Under the pieces are notes generated by a model, which had not been told where the DNA came from, did no database searches, and saw only the letters and a program-made list of their open reading frames with translations. A stretch of 64,000 nucleotides of DNA from Rhodospirillaceae bacterium (lineage in GTDB: Bacteria; Pseudomonadota; Alphaproteobacteria; SP197), in assembly GCA_002722885.1 (NCBI GenBank), contig PBNE01000013.1:226831-290830 (forward strand). The letters run 5' to 3'. A program made the translations under genes and the position numbers. Shown one piece after another: positions 27,039 through 35,984 of the stretch; the first letter of the stretch is position 1, and each line of letters opens with the position of its first letter.

Positions 27039-27540
27039 GCGCCCGTGTTTACCACATATGTGGTCCGGCGCGGCTGATTGTGGTGCACGTTCGTTCCGCA
27101 GCTGGCTCCGCGCGCAAGTCGCCGAAAACTGAAATCGCTAGCAATCTGTCAAAACCGGACATTGTTCGATGGGGCAGTGCTTCCGAAACGAAATTGAGCT
27201 CAGACGTCGACAACTCATCAGGTTCCGCGATCAGCCATCTGAATTGCCTGTTCCTGGATTACATCTCCCTGTTTTCTTGCGTTGGGAAATCGAATTATAA
27301 GGCCCGGAAGCCGTGCGTTGCCGGGCTGAGTGAAATGGGATCTGGGCTGCGTTTCTCAGGATTCCATGTTGTTTCCCTGTTGATCAGGGCAATCATGCTG
27401 GAGACCTTTTCGTTCACGACTGCCTGCACCACCATTTCTATCTCATTGATGCAGACTGGGAGTTTCTTCCCGCGGCCGCCGGATGTCTCTACAACGAGCC
27501 TGTCGCCCCTGCGTACCCTTTGGGCACTCAGCGCGGACAG

Positions 27541-28593
27541 TCAGGCGCTCTGAAACTCGGGCATGATTTCTTTCGCAAGGAGTTCCATGGAGCGCGCCAC
27601 CTTGTCGTGGGGCTGGCCCAGATGCACGTAAAGGCTCAGGTGATCGACGCCCATGTCATGGTAGGATCGCATCTTCTCGCGGACGGTGTCAGGGCTTCCG
27701 ATCAGGCAGTTGTCGAACATCTGCTGGGGTGTCAGCTCGTCGGGCACGGGGTCGTAGCGCATTCTGCCGTTGATCATGATTTCACTATCGTCGAGCATGC
27801 GCACCAGACCACGATGGACGTCGATCACGTGCGGCATGATCTCCCACGCTTCCTCATCGGTCGGGGCTACATAGGCGACCCGGTTGACGGCGAACGAGGC
27901 CTCCTCGCGCCAGCCTCCGACCGCTGCCACCGCGTCCTCGAACGCCACCAGCCGTTCCCGCACATATTCGGTGTCTTCACGGAACGCGCTTGTCATCACG
28001 CGCAGCGGATTGCCCGCTTCCCGGCAATAGTCCACCTGCAACGCGATCGAACGCGGGGTCACCCCGGCCAGGTAGAAGGGCGGCTGCTGCGTCAGCGGCG
28101 GTGGGACGATGACGGTGTTGTCGAAGTTGAAGAACCGGCCTTCGTGGACGAGCGACGTCTGCGACTTCCACAGCTTGCTCATCACCATCAGGTGCTCGTG
28201 ATAGAACTCCCGCGAGTCCTCCTCGCTTTGCAGAAGCCCCATCTGGCGGAACTCGTAGGCCGACGCACCCCGGCCGAGCACAACCTCGAACCGCTTGTTG
28301 TACATGACGTCCAACTGGGCCATTTCAGCGACCAGTTTGATCGGGTGATGGTTACGCACAATCATCACCGCCACGCCGGCCTTGATGTTCGACGTCCTTT
28401 CGAAAATCGCCGTCGCCATCTGAAGTGGACCGGGGATCGCGATGTAATCGATGGCGTAGTGCTCGGCCAGCCAGACATTGTCGAAGCCCAGTGCATCGGC
28501 GAGGACCGCCTCCGCAAGCATTTCATCATAGAGCTGCTTTGCGCTCTTGGAGTGGTCCATCCAGTGTCCCGGAATAAAGGCTCCGAACTCCAT
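27541..28593 (-). CDS. LLM class flavin-dependent oxidoreductase
   Basis: 350 aa; ADALGFDNVWLAEHYAIDYI...RFEVVLGRGASAYEFRQMG. Confidence 0.88.
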   Translation of the reverse strand: MEFGAFIPGHWMDHSKSAKQLYDEMLAEAVLADALGFDNVWLAEHYAIDYIAIPGPLQMATAIFERTSNIKAGVAVMIVRNHHPIKLVAEMAQLDVMYNKRFEVVLGRGASAYEFRQMGLLQSEEDSREFYHEHLMVMSKLWKSQTSLVHEGRFFNFDNTVIVPPPLTQQPPFYLAGVTPRSIALQVDYCREAGNPLRVMTSAFREDTEYVRERLVAFEDAVAAVGGWREEASFAVNRVAYVAPTDEEAWEIMPHVIDVHRGLVRMLDDSEIMINGRMRYDPVPDELTPQQMFDNCLIGSPDTVREKMRSYHDMGVDHLSLYVHLGQPHDKVARSMELLAKEIMPEFQSA

Positions 28594-28848
28594 CTCTCCC
28601 GCACTCCCCCCTGCTTACCAAGCATACAATCATTCCAGAAGACGCCACAACATTGCGCGACGTCCGTGTGTCATCCACCCGCTTCGGGCGGGGCAAGAGC
28701 CGTGTGGCACGGATTGCTGTGCCTCGTTTAAACTTCATACCGAACCAAGTTGAAATCGCTTCGAGCAATCCTTGAGGCAACTGTTTAGGCTTGGCCTTTT
28801 TCGTCTTAAAGGGATCACGGCACTGACCTGGATCCAGGAGCAACTGAT

Positions 28849-29931
28849 ATGGAACTCGGCCTTTTCTCTCTGATGCCGCAGCGCGACGTCAGCAAACCCG
28901 TCAGCGAGATCTATGATGAGACCATCGACCTGATCGGGCTCGCCGAAGCCATCGGCTTCGACACGGCCTGGCTGACCGAGCACCATTTCAGCAATTACTG
29001 CTCGTGTCCGTCGCCTCTGATGCTGGCCAGCAATCTGGCCGCGCGCACCAGTACCATCAAACTCGGTATGGCGGTTCTGGTGCTGCCGCTCTATCACCCG
29101 CTGCGGCTGCTCGAGGAAATCGGCATGGTCGACCAGCTCTCGAACGGACGTCTGGTGGTCGGATTCGGCTCCGGATACCAGGTTGAGGAGTTCGAACGAT
29201 TCGGCCTTGATCTCAAGGAAAACTGGGACATCACCTACGAGATGATGGACATCATCGAGATGGGGATGGCCGAGGGGCGGGTCGCCTATGACGGCACGTA
29301 TTTCCAGATCCCCGAGACCCCGATCGGCACACCGGTTCTGCAACGCCCCCGCCCGGCGGTGTTTCTTGCGGGCGGCATGCCGGAGTATCTCCAGCGCGGA
29401 GGCCGGGCCGGCTACACGCCGCTGGTCACGGTGGGCAGCGGTGACACCGCGGCCCTGATGGGTGTCAGGGATCACGTCGAAAGCAATTACATCGAAGGCG
29501 GCCACACAGGCCCCCTGCCCTTTGCCGTGAACCGCACGATCTATGTCACCGACGACAAGGACGATGCTCGCGAGGCTGCCGAACGGGCGCGCTACACCGC
29601 GCGCATCGCCACGGCGTTCAAGAAACAATACGTCAGGTTCAACGGCCTCGAAGCCATCCCCGAGCCCTACGAGGGCGAGGCAAGCCTGGACACGATGCTG
29701 GAGAACCTTCCCATCGGCGACCCAGAAAGCTGTGCTGAAAAGATGGTGAAGGACATCAAGGCGACCGGAGCCAGCCATTTCAGCATGTTCATCCAGTTCG
29801 GCGGCCTGGATCACGCACGCGCGCGCCGCTCGCTCGAACGCATTGGATCCGAGGTCCTGCCGCTGGTCGACAAAGCCCTCGGCGGCATCAAGGCGTTCTG
29901 CCCGGACTCCGTGTCCGCGGCTGCGGAGTGA
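28849..29931 (+). CDS. LLM class flavin-dependent oxidoreductase
   Basis: 360 aa; AIGFDTAWLTEHHFSNYC...NGRLVVGFGSGYQVEEFERFGLD. Confidence 0.88.
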   Translation: MELGLFSLMPQRDVSKPVSEIYDETIDLIGLAEAIGFDTAWLTEHHFSNYCSCPSPLMLASNLAARTSTIKLGMAVLVLPLYHPLRLLEEIGMVDQLSNGRLVVGFGSGYQVEEFERFGLDLKENWDITYEMMDIIEMGMAEGRVAYDGTYFQIPETPIGTPVLQRPRPAVFLAGGMPEYLQRGGRAGYTPLVTVGSGDTAALMGVRDHVESNYIEGGHTGPLPFAVNRTIYVTDDKDDAREAAERARYTARIATAFKKQYVRFNGLEAIPEPYEGEASLDTMLENLPIGDPESCAEKMVKDIKATGASHFSMFIQFGGLDHARARRSLERIGSEVLPLVDKALGGIKAFCPDSVSAAAE

Positions 29932-30012
29932 CCGGTCTGCCTGCACCCTGACAGGTGCTGGCAATCCCTTAACAAGCGACCACCACCATTTTTCCAGCAC
30001 AAGAGGATCAAG

Positions 30013-30753
30013 ATGAATGAGAATCAGCCCCTAGCGGGTCAGGTCGCCGCCGTTACCGGAGGCGCCCAGGGTATCGGACGGGCGATCGCTGATCGTCTTG
30101 TGGCTGACGGCGCCAAAGTCTGGCTTCTGGATTTTGACGGCGAGGCTGCGGCCCGCGCCGCGGATGAACTCGGCAATCGCGGCGGCTCCCAGGCGACCGA
30201 CGTGACGGACGAGGCAAGCCTGATCGCCGCGCGCGATGCGATCCTGGCCACCGACGGCCGCATCGACATCCTGGTCAACAACGCAGGACTCTATCCCACG
30301 AGCACCATACGCGATCTCACGGTTGCCGACTGGGACCGGGTGTTTGACGTCAACTGCAAAGGCGTGTTCCTGGGCAGCCGCGTCTTCATGGACCCGATGA
30401 TCGCGGCAGGCTACGGCCATATCGTCTCGATCGTCACCGTCGACGCCTATGTGGCTAAGCCCAACATGCCGCACTACGGCGCCTCGAAGGCCGCGGTTCT
30501 CAGTCTGGTCCGCACCTTCTCCCAGGAACTCGCACCCCACGGCATCATGGTCAACGGTGTCAGTCCCGGCGCGATCGCAACTGAGCGCGCCAAGAGCGAG
30601 GGCTGGCTCACCAAACACATTCCCAACATCCCGGTCGGCCGCGCGGGCGAGCCGTCCGACATCGCCGAGGTGGTGGCCTTCCTCGCCTCACCGGCCAATC
30701 GCTTCATCACCGGCGAGACAGTGATCGCCAGCGGCGGCATGGTGATGGCCTAG
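30013..30753 (+). CDS. short-chain dehydrogenase/reductase
   Basis: 246 aa; AAVTGGAQGIGRAIADRL, NNAG, YGASKAAV, PGAIATE. Confidence 0.9.
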   Translation: MNENQPLAGQVAAVTGGAQGIGRAIADRLVADGAKVWLLDFDGEAAARAADELGNRGGSQATDVTDEASLIAARDAILATDGRIDILVNNAGLYPTSTIRDLTVADWDRVFDVNCKGVFLGSRVFMDPMIAAGYGHIVSIVTVDAYVAKPNMPHYGASKAAVLSLVRTFSQELAPHGIMVNGVSPGAIATERAKSEGWLTKHIPNIPVGRAGEPSDIAEVVAFLASPANRFITGETVIASGGMVMA

Positions 30754-30767
30754 CCCGAAGCACGACG

Positions 30768-30875
30768 ATGGAACTGCACGCCAAGAAAGTTCTGGTCATT
30801 GGCAGAACCCGAGGACTTGGGGGGCGCCGTTCATCACCAAACACATCCTGCCCGCGGTGACGATGCCCAGCAGAC
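30768..30875 (+). pseudogene. SDR fragment with internal deletion
   Basis: MELHAKKVLVIGRTRGLG (Rossmann N-terminus), then loss of frame; another frame reads APFITKHILPAVT. Confidence 0.4.
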
Positions 30876-30895
30876 ACACGTCACGTCGACGATTC

Positions 30896-31110
30896 TGATC
30901 CTTCGCCCGCGAATTGGTCCATCCTGATGTTTGGTAAGGATGTCCAGATATTGTGAGGAAACGTTACAAGCAGAGGAGGCCGTGGGTCTGCTGAGGCTGT
31001 CCGATGTTCTGCACAGCCAGGGCATGACGATGTCGGATGCAATCCGTCAGATCGGGGTCAGCGAGGTCACCTTTTACCGCTGGCGCAAGGAGTACGGCGG
31101 TCAGCTCCGT
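30896..31110 (+). mobile_element. IS3-family remnant: terminal sequence (copy B) plus truncated OrfA
   Basis: End sequence repeated at 16262; OrfA N-terminus TLQAEEAVGLLRLSDVLHSQGMTMSDAIRQIGVSEVTFYRWRKEYGG, then truncated. Confidence 0.75.
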
Positions 31111-31209
31111 CGGCCGTCGCATCGACGGAACCTGCAGGCAGACCGGCGGCTGTTGCAGCATCCTGCACAGTCGTCTCGATGACGGTCGGATCTGCCAGAT
31201 CAACAGCCT

Positions 31210-31715
31210 CTCCAGCAATTTCGCCAGCGGTGCCCAAATTCTTTGGTCTGGATGTCATCGGAGTCCGGCGGACAGGCACACCGCACGCCGACGTCGACGA
31301 AATGCACAGGCCTGAAGATCTCCATACGCTTCTCCCGCGCGCTGATTTCATCGTGCTGACCGCCCCGCCCAACCCGGCCACCGAGCGTCTGTTTGGCGCG
31401 CAGGGGTTTGCACTGATGAAACCTGGTGTGGGATTTGTCCTCTACAGCCGGTCCAAACTGGTCGACTACGAAGCTCTATGTCGTGCGCTCGAAGCCGGCC
31501 GCATCAGCGCAATCGTCGATGTCTTTGATGAGGAACCCCTGCCTGCTTCGTCGCCCCTGTGGCAGACGCCCAACCTGCTGATCACGCCTCATGCGTCATC
31601 CAACGATCCCGCGCACCACGCTCCACGCAGCCTCGATCTCCTATTTGAAAACCTCGGGCGGATGTTTCAGGGTAAGGAGCTCAACAACATCGTCGATCTG
31701 GAGCAGCTTTATTGA
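31210..31715 (+). pseudogene. D-isomer-specific 2-hydroxyacid dehydrogenase, 5' truncated
   Basis: Catalytic/NAD-domain C-terminal half only: LLPRADFIVLTAPPNPATERLFGAQGFALMKPGVGFV...VDVFDEEPLPASSPLWQTPNLLITPHAS. Confidence 0.65.
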
Positions 31716-32077
31716 GGTGGTGAAGGACGAGAGAGCACGAAGGTGCCCGCGCCGATCAGGGCGATGGCCTGGACGATCAGCACGGTTGTCCCGACCTCCA
31801 GGGCGACGGACAGGGCAAACACCGCAACCATCGAAAGTGCGCTGACGATTTTGACCCGTTCGCTGATCGCGCCGTGCTTCCGCCAGTCATCGATGATCGG
31901 GCCGAAGGTTTGGTGTGTCAGCAGCCAGGTGTGCAGCCGGTCCGATGAACGGGCAAAGGCAAACGCGGCCACCAGCAGGAAGGGTGTGGTGGGGAGCAAC
32001 GGTAGCGCCACGCCCAGCGCGGCCAGCGCCAGCGCCAGGAAACCAACGGTAAGCCACAGAGCTCGCGCGGGGGTCAT
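31709..32077 (-). CDS. DUF454 (YbaN-like) membrane protein
   Basis: ALWLTVGFLALALAALGVALPLLPTTPFLLVAAFAFARSSDRLHTWLLTHQTFGPIIDDWRKHG. Confidence 0.85.
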   Translation of the reverse strand: MTPARALWLTVGFLALALAALGVALPLLPTTPFLLVAAFAFARSSDRLHTWLLTHQTFGPIIDDWRKHGAISERVKIVSALSMVAVFALSVALEVGTTVLIVQAIALIGAGTFVLSRPSPPQ

Positions 32078-32457
32078 CGACGGTCAGCCCCGGAGAAGGC
32101 GGCGATGGCTTCGAGATTCTTCTTTGGGTCGGTCGTCACGCCGAGAAACCGGCCGTTGGGAAGCACAGTTCCGGCGGAATGATCAGCGAAGACGATCGAG
32201 ACGCCTTTGGACTCCAGGGCCTCGCGGTGCTCCTCATAGAACGGCGAGCGGGCCAGGGCGCCAAGGTTCATGGCCCCGATGTCGTGGCGGAACCCGGGCA
32301 GGGTCAGTTCCTGTGTGCGAATGGCCCCGCCGGGTTGATCGTTGCGCTCTAGCACGAGCACCTGCAAACCGACCTTTGAGAGCGTCAGCGCCGCGCCCGG
32401 AGCGTTGATACCCGCGCCGATGATGATGAAATCGGGATCGCCTCTGCCGTGCGTCAT
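32074..32457 (-). pseudogene. FAD-dependent phytoene-desaturase-like oxidoreductase, 3' truncated
   Basis: DFIIIGAGINAPGAALTLSKVGLQVLVLERNDQPGGAIRTQELTLPGFRHDIGAMNLG, ending after about 127 aa where the family is normally about 500 aa. Confidence 0.65.
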
Positions 32458-32572
32458 GGTCCCTCCGTACAACCGCCCGCGACCGTCCATGCGTGTGATC
32501 ATGCGCACAGTCCGATCGCCTTGAAAGGCAATTCGGGCACCGAGTCTCGTGTTGGGGCGCCCTGGGAGTGAC

Positions 32573-32617
32573 CGCCGTCACAGGCCTTCCCGGTCTTGTG
32601 ACGGCGTTTTTCGTTTT
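32573..32617 (+). terminator. Rho-independent terminator (plus-strand orientation)
   Basis: Perfect 10-bp stem CGCCGTCACA / TGTGACGGCG followed by TTTTTCGTTTT. Confidence 0.65.
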
Positions 32618-33785
32618 ACATGCCGATTGTCGACATCGCGGGCTGGTCGTTGGTGTGGCAGTGCACACCGCCGCCTGACGCCCAGGAACTCAGCATCTCC
32701 ACGACATAGACATCACGGCCGGGGAAGTACTCCTCGATCCGCGCCTTGGCTGCGGCATCCGTTTCCGGGTTGTCGAAGCCGACGGTGATGACAAAGCCGT
32801 TGCCGACCAGCCAGTTCATGTAGTTGGTGTCGAAGGTGTGGCCCTGGTATCGCGAAGTGCCTTCGATCGGTTCGCGGATCACGGTAAGACCGGCCGCCTC
32901 GATCGTGGCGGCGGCGTTGTCCAGAATCTCAGCATTGCGGTCGTTTGCACCGGCACACTGGGCTTGGCCTATGCAGTCGGCGACAACAACAGTGGTCTCG
33001 TTGATGAAACGCGCGATGCCGTCGATGTGACCGTTGGTCAGGTCGCCTTCGGGCACGCCTTCGATGAAAACCACCTTGGAAACACCGAAGTGGCGCTTCA
33101 GGTCGGCCTCAGCTTCTTCCATCGTGTAATTGCGGTTACGGCGGGGGTCGCCGATGACGCTCCAGTTCAGCAGCACGGTGTTGACGCCGTTGAATTCGAG
33201 GTTGCCGCGTTCGTGCACAATATCGATGTGGTCAACAGGCAGACCTACGGCCTCGGCGACTTCGTTCGGAACCCGGTTGTCGGCGGCGTAGGGAATGTTC
33301 GGGCCAAAGGCACCGCCCCAGGCGTCGAACTCCCAGTTCTGGACGCGCATTTCGCCGTCGGCCACAACATAGACAGGACCGTTATCGCGCATCCAGGCGC
33401 TGTCGCTCTCGATGTGATGCCAGATGATGTTGGGGTCATCGGGATCACCGCCGGCCCGCCCGATGGCGCGGCGGGCGTCGCTTTGGATGCTGCCGGACGC
33501 AAACAGGATGTTGAGCTTCTGGTAGCGCGCGATGATCACGGAGATTTCCGCGAATGCTCCTTCGTGCTGCTTCTCATAGCGCCCAGGCCACTGCAGCCAG
33601 GTCGCTTCCTGAGGCTCCCACTCGGCGGGAACACGGATGGTGGCGGCATCGGTTGATGCGCTGGCAAGGGCGGGACTCATAAGGGCTCCACAAAGCAGGG
33701 CGGCGGATCGGCTGAACTGCCGCCGGGACAGAGGCAATGACTTGGACATGGCCTGTTTCCTCGGTTGGTGTTGACCTTCATTCAT
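32616..33785 (-). CDS. agmatine deiminase family protein, exported
   Basis: Tat-like signal (LSRRQFSRSAALLCGALMSPALA); RVPAEWEPQEATWLQWPGRYE...DGIARFINETTVV; terminal Cys motif GGVHCHTNDQPA. Confidence 0.85.
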   Translation of the reverse strand: MNEGQHQPRKQAMSKSLPLSRRQFSRSAALLCGALMSPALASASTDAATIRVPAEWEPQEATWLQWPGRYEKQHEGAFAEISVIIARYQKLNILFASGSIQSDARRAIGRAGGDPDDPNIIWHHIESDSAWMRDNGPVYVVADGEMRVQNWEFDAWGGAFGPNIPYAADNRVPNEVAEAVGLPVDHIDIVHERGNLEFNGVNTVLLNWSVIGDPRRNRNYTMEEAEADLKRHFGVSKVVFIEGVPEGDLTNGHIDGIARFINETTVVVADCIGQAQCAGANDRNAEILDNAAATIEAAGLTVIREPIEGTSRYQGHTFDTNYMNWLVGNGFVITVGFDNPETDAAAKARIEEYFPGRDVYVVEMLSSWASGGGVHCHTNDQPAMSTIGM

Positions 33786-33882
33786 CGAGAGAATTGATGA
33801 GTATTGGGCCGGTTCCCAACAAGATGAGTGCGCCAGGGCTGACTTTCCAACGCGAAGTCTATGGCCTATGGATTAATACGGC

Positions 33883-34765
33883 TCATGGATGACGACGGGA
33901 CGTCCGCTCTAATGCGGCGGCCTCGAGAGCACAGTCTTCCATGGTGATGTGGTGCATCAGGCGGCGGTGCCCGTGGTAGTCGTTAACCGCGCAGTGCCAT
34001 GTGGAGCGGTTGTCCCAGAGGGCCAGGGTGCCGGGTTCCCAGTGCAGTCGGAAGACGTTCTCCGGTCGGGTTTCGACCTCGCGCAGATAGCGCAGCAAGG
34101 GTGCTGATTCGTCCTCGGTCCAGCCTTCGAATCGCAGGGCGAAGTGATCGTTCACATAGAGTGCCCTGCGGCCGGAGACGGGATGGCGGATGACGACGGT
34201 GTGGATCGCTTCCTGGGTTGCGGCTGCTGCATTCTTGTAACGGGCTTCGTTCTCGTCGCGATCGGCCGCGATGGCGGCGGCACCGAAGATGTGACTGCTG
34301 GAATGGACGGGCTGCATCGTTTCAAGCGTGGCCTTCAGGCCGTCCGACAGGCTGTCATACGCTGCATACATGCCGGCAAACAGGGTGTCGCCGCCCAGCG
34401 GCGGCACTTCAAGCGCATAGATGGCTGAGCCCAGCGCGGGCTCGATGTCGTAGGACTGGTCGGTGTGCCATTCGTCACCGGTGTTTTTTGCGGTGCTCCG
34501 GCTCCTTCAGCACCTCGGCAATTTCGGGATAGCCGTCGACCGCCTTGAAGAACCGGTTGATGTTGATCGATGTCAGTGCTCGGGCAAGGTTGATGTGCTG
34601 TTCCGGCGTCAGGGACTGGTTGCGGAACACAAGCACGCCATGCTCGGCCAGCGCGTTGTTAAGCGCGTCGGCGATGTTGCTGCCGAGGCCTTCTGAAAGG
34701 TCGGGTCCTTCGATCTCGGCGCCGACACTGGGGCCACATGGCCTGATTTAAAAGGGTTGATTCAT
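33883..34765 (-). pseudogene. TauD/TfdA family dioxygenase, disrupted by in-frame TAA and a +1 frameshift
   Basis: MNQPF[TAA]IRPCGPSVGAEIEGPDLSEGL...VLVFRNQSLTPEQH...KEPEHRK, then frame change at A6 run (34484-34489) to NTGDEWHTDQSYDIEPALG...PPLGGDTLFAGM...ALWDNRSTWHCAVNDYHGHRRLMH. Confidence 0.85.
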
Positions 34766-34782
34766 GATGTCTCCGCAGACAG

Positions 34783-35964
34783 TCAGGCCAGCAGGGCCTC
34801 GGCGACCTGCTTGGCGAAGTGGTGGGTGATGCGATCCCAGTGCGGCGAGAAGCGACCGCCGTCGAAGGCTGGTGACCGGCGGCTCTGTTGCAACTCTTCG
34901 ACCAGCCAGATGTCCTCGTCGTTGAGTGTTCGGTAGGACTCGACGCACTCGGTTCTCTCGGTCTCGAACTCGGGCATCAGCGCATCGTGCGGCATGTAGA
35001 ACTTGATGCGTTCCCGTGAACGACCGGGCCCGTCCGGCATGAGATGGAAGCAGGTCATGCGGTCGTTGGAAAAGACCAGAAGGAGGTTCGGGAAGAGGGC
35101 TAGATAAGTCAGCGTGCCGGCAGCTTCCTGCGAGAGGCCGGGCCAACCCGGCATGTTGCCGCCGTATCCGGCCCGAGCCTCGGCAACAGGCGCGCGGCCG
35201 ACGCAGATGTTCCCGATGGTCTCATGATTGTAGGTCGCCATCGGTGTTGAGGCTTCAAGCGCCTTGTGGACCCACTTCACATGGTAGGAATCAATGAAGT
35301 TCTCAACAATGAGCTTCCAGTTCGCATCGATCACATAGTCGATGTTGTCGGTGTTGTGGCCTTCCCGGACAGCACCGTAGGGCGCGGCAGCGGCATCGAG
35401 GTGGCGAGTGTGTTCGGCGAAGTCGGGTGCCTTGCCGTCAATGTTGATCATGATGGCGTCGCCCCATATGGCGGAGCGAATCTCCTTCAGGGCAGGCGGA
35501 TCGGCCTCGTGTGGTAAACCCTCGGCATCGCCGGGGCCCATGAAGTGTGGTCGCCGCAGCAGCTTTCCAGTCTTGTCGAACGTCCAGCAATGATAGGGGC
35601 AGGCAATGACACGTTTGTTCTTTGCAGGCTCGCGCACCAGACGCATGCCACGGTGAGGGCAGATGTTATGGAACACCCGCACGGCCTCGTCGTCACCACG
35701 GACCAGCAGGATCGACAGATCGCCGAACCACACCGGTGCCACATCGCCGGGATCGGGAATGTCGGAGGCAAAGCCGATACAGAACCAGGTGCGGGTGAAC
35801 AGAAGCTCCCGCTCGAGGTCATAAAAGGCATCTGATGTGAAGGCGCTGTTGGGTAACCCACGGGCATTGGGTGTGTTGCTCAAGACTTGCTTGAGAGCCG
35901 TGATATCGGCGTTACAGAGACAGGTACGTGTTGCGCTCACGGAGATTGCTGTGTCTGGTGTCAT
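34783..35964 (-). CDS. Rieske 2Fe-2S oxygenase alpha subunit
   Basis: CPHRGMRLVREPAKNKRVIACPYHCWTFD; NFIDSYHVKWVH. Confidence 0.88.
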   Translation of the reverse strand: MTPDTAISVSATRTCLCNADITALKQVLSNTPNARGLPNSAFTSDAFYDLERELLFTRTWFCIGFASDIPDPGDVAPVWFGDLSILLVRGDDEAVRVFHNICPHRGMRLVREPAKNKRVIACPYHCWTFDKTGKLLRRPHFMGPGDAEGLPHEADPPALKEIRSAIWGDAIMINIDGKAPDFAEHTRHLDAAAAPYGAVREGHNTDNIDYVIDANWKLIVENFIDSYHVKWVHKALEASTPMATYNHETIGNICVGRAPVAEARAGYGGNMPGWPGLSQEAAGTLTYLALFPNLLLVFSNDRMTCFHLMPDGPGRSRERIKFYMPHDALMPEFETERTECVESYRTLNDEDIWLVEELQQSRRSPAFDGGRFSPHWDRITHHFAKQVAEALLA

Positions 35965-35984
35965 TGGACAAAAACTTCTGCGGT

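Noticed and set aside
27080-27553. 157-aa plus-strand ORF in the AT-richer region
   Set aside because: No protein-like conservation visible; the opposite strand reads more like coding.
32838-33656. 272-aa plus-strand ORF
   Set aside because: Antisense to agmatine deiminase.
34484-34489. Programmed ribosomal frameshift at the A6 run in the TauD-like gene
   Set aside because: The gene also has a stop at codon 6, and restoring the frame needs +1 slippage rather than the common -1; decay or a homopolymer error is more likely.
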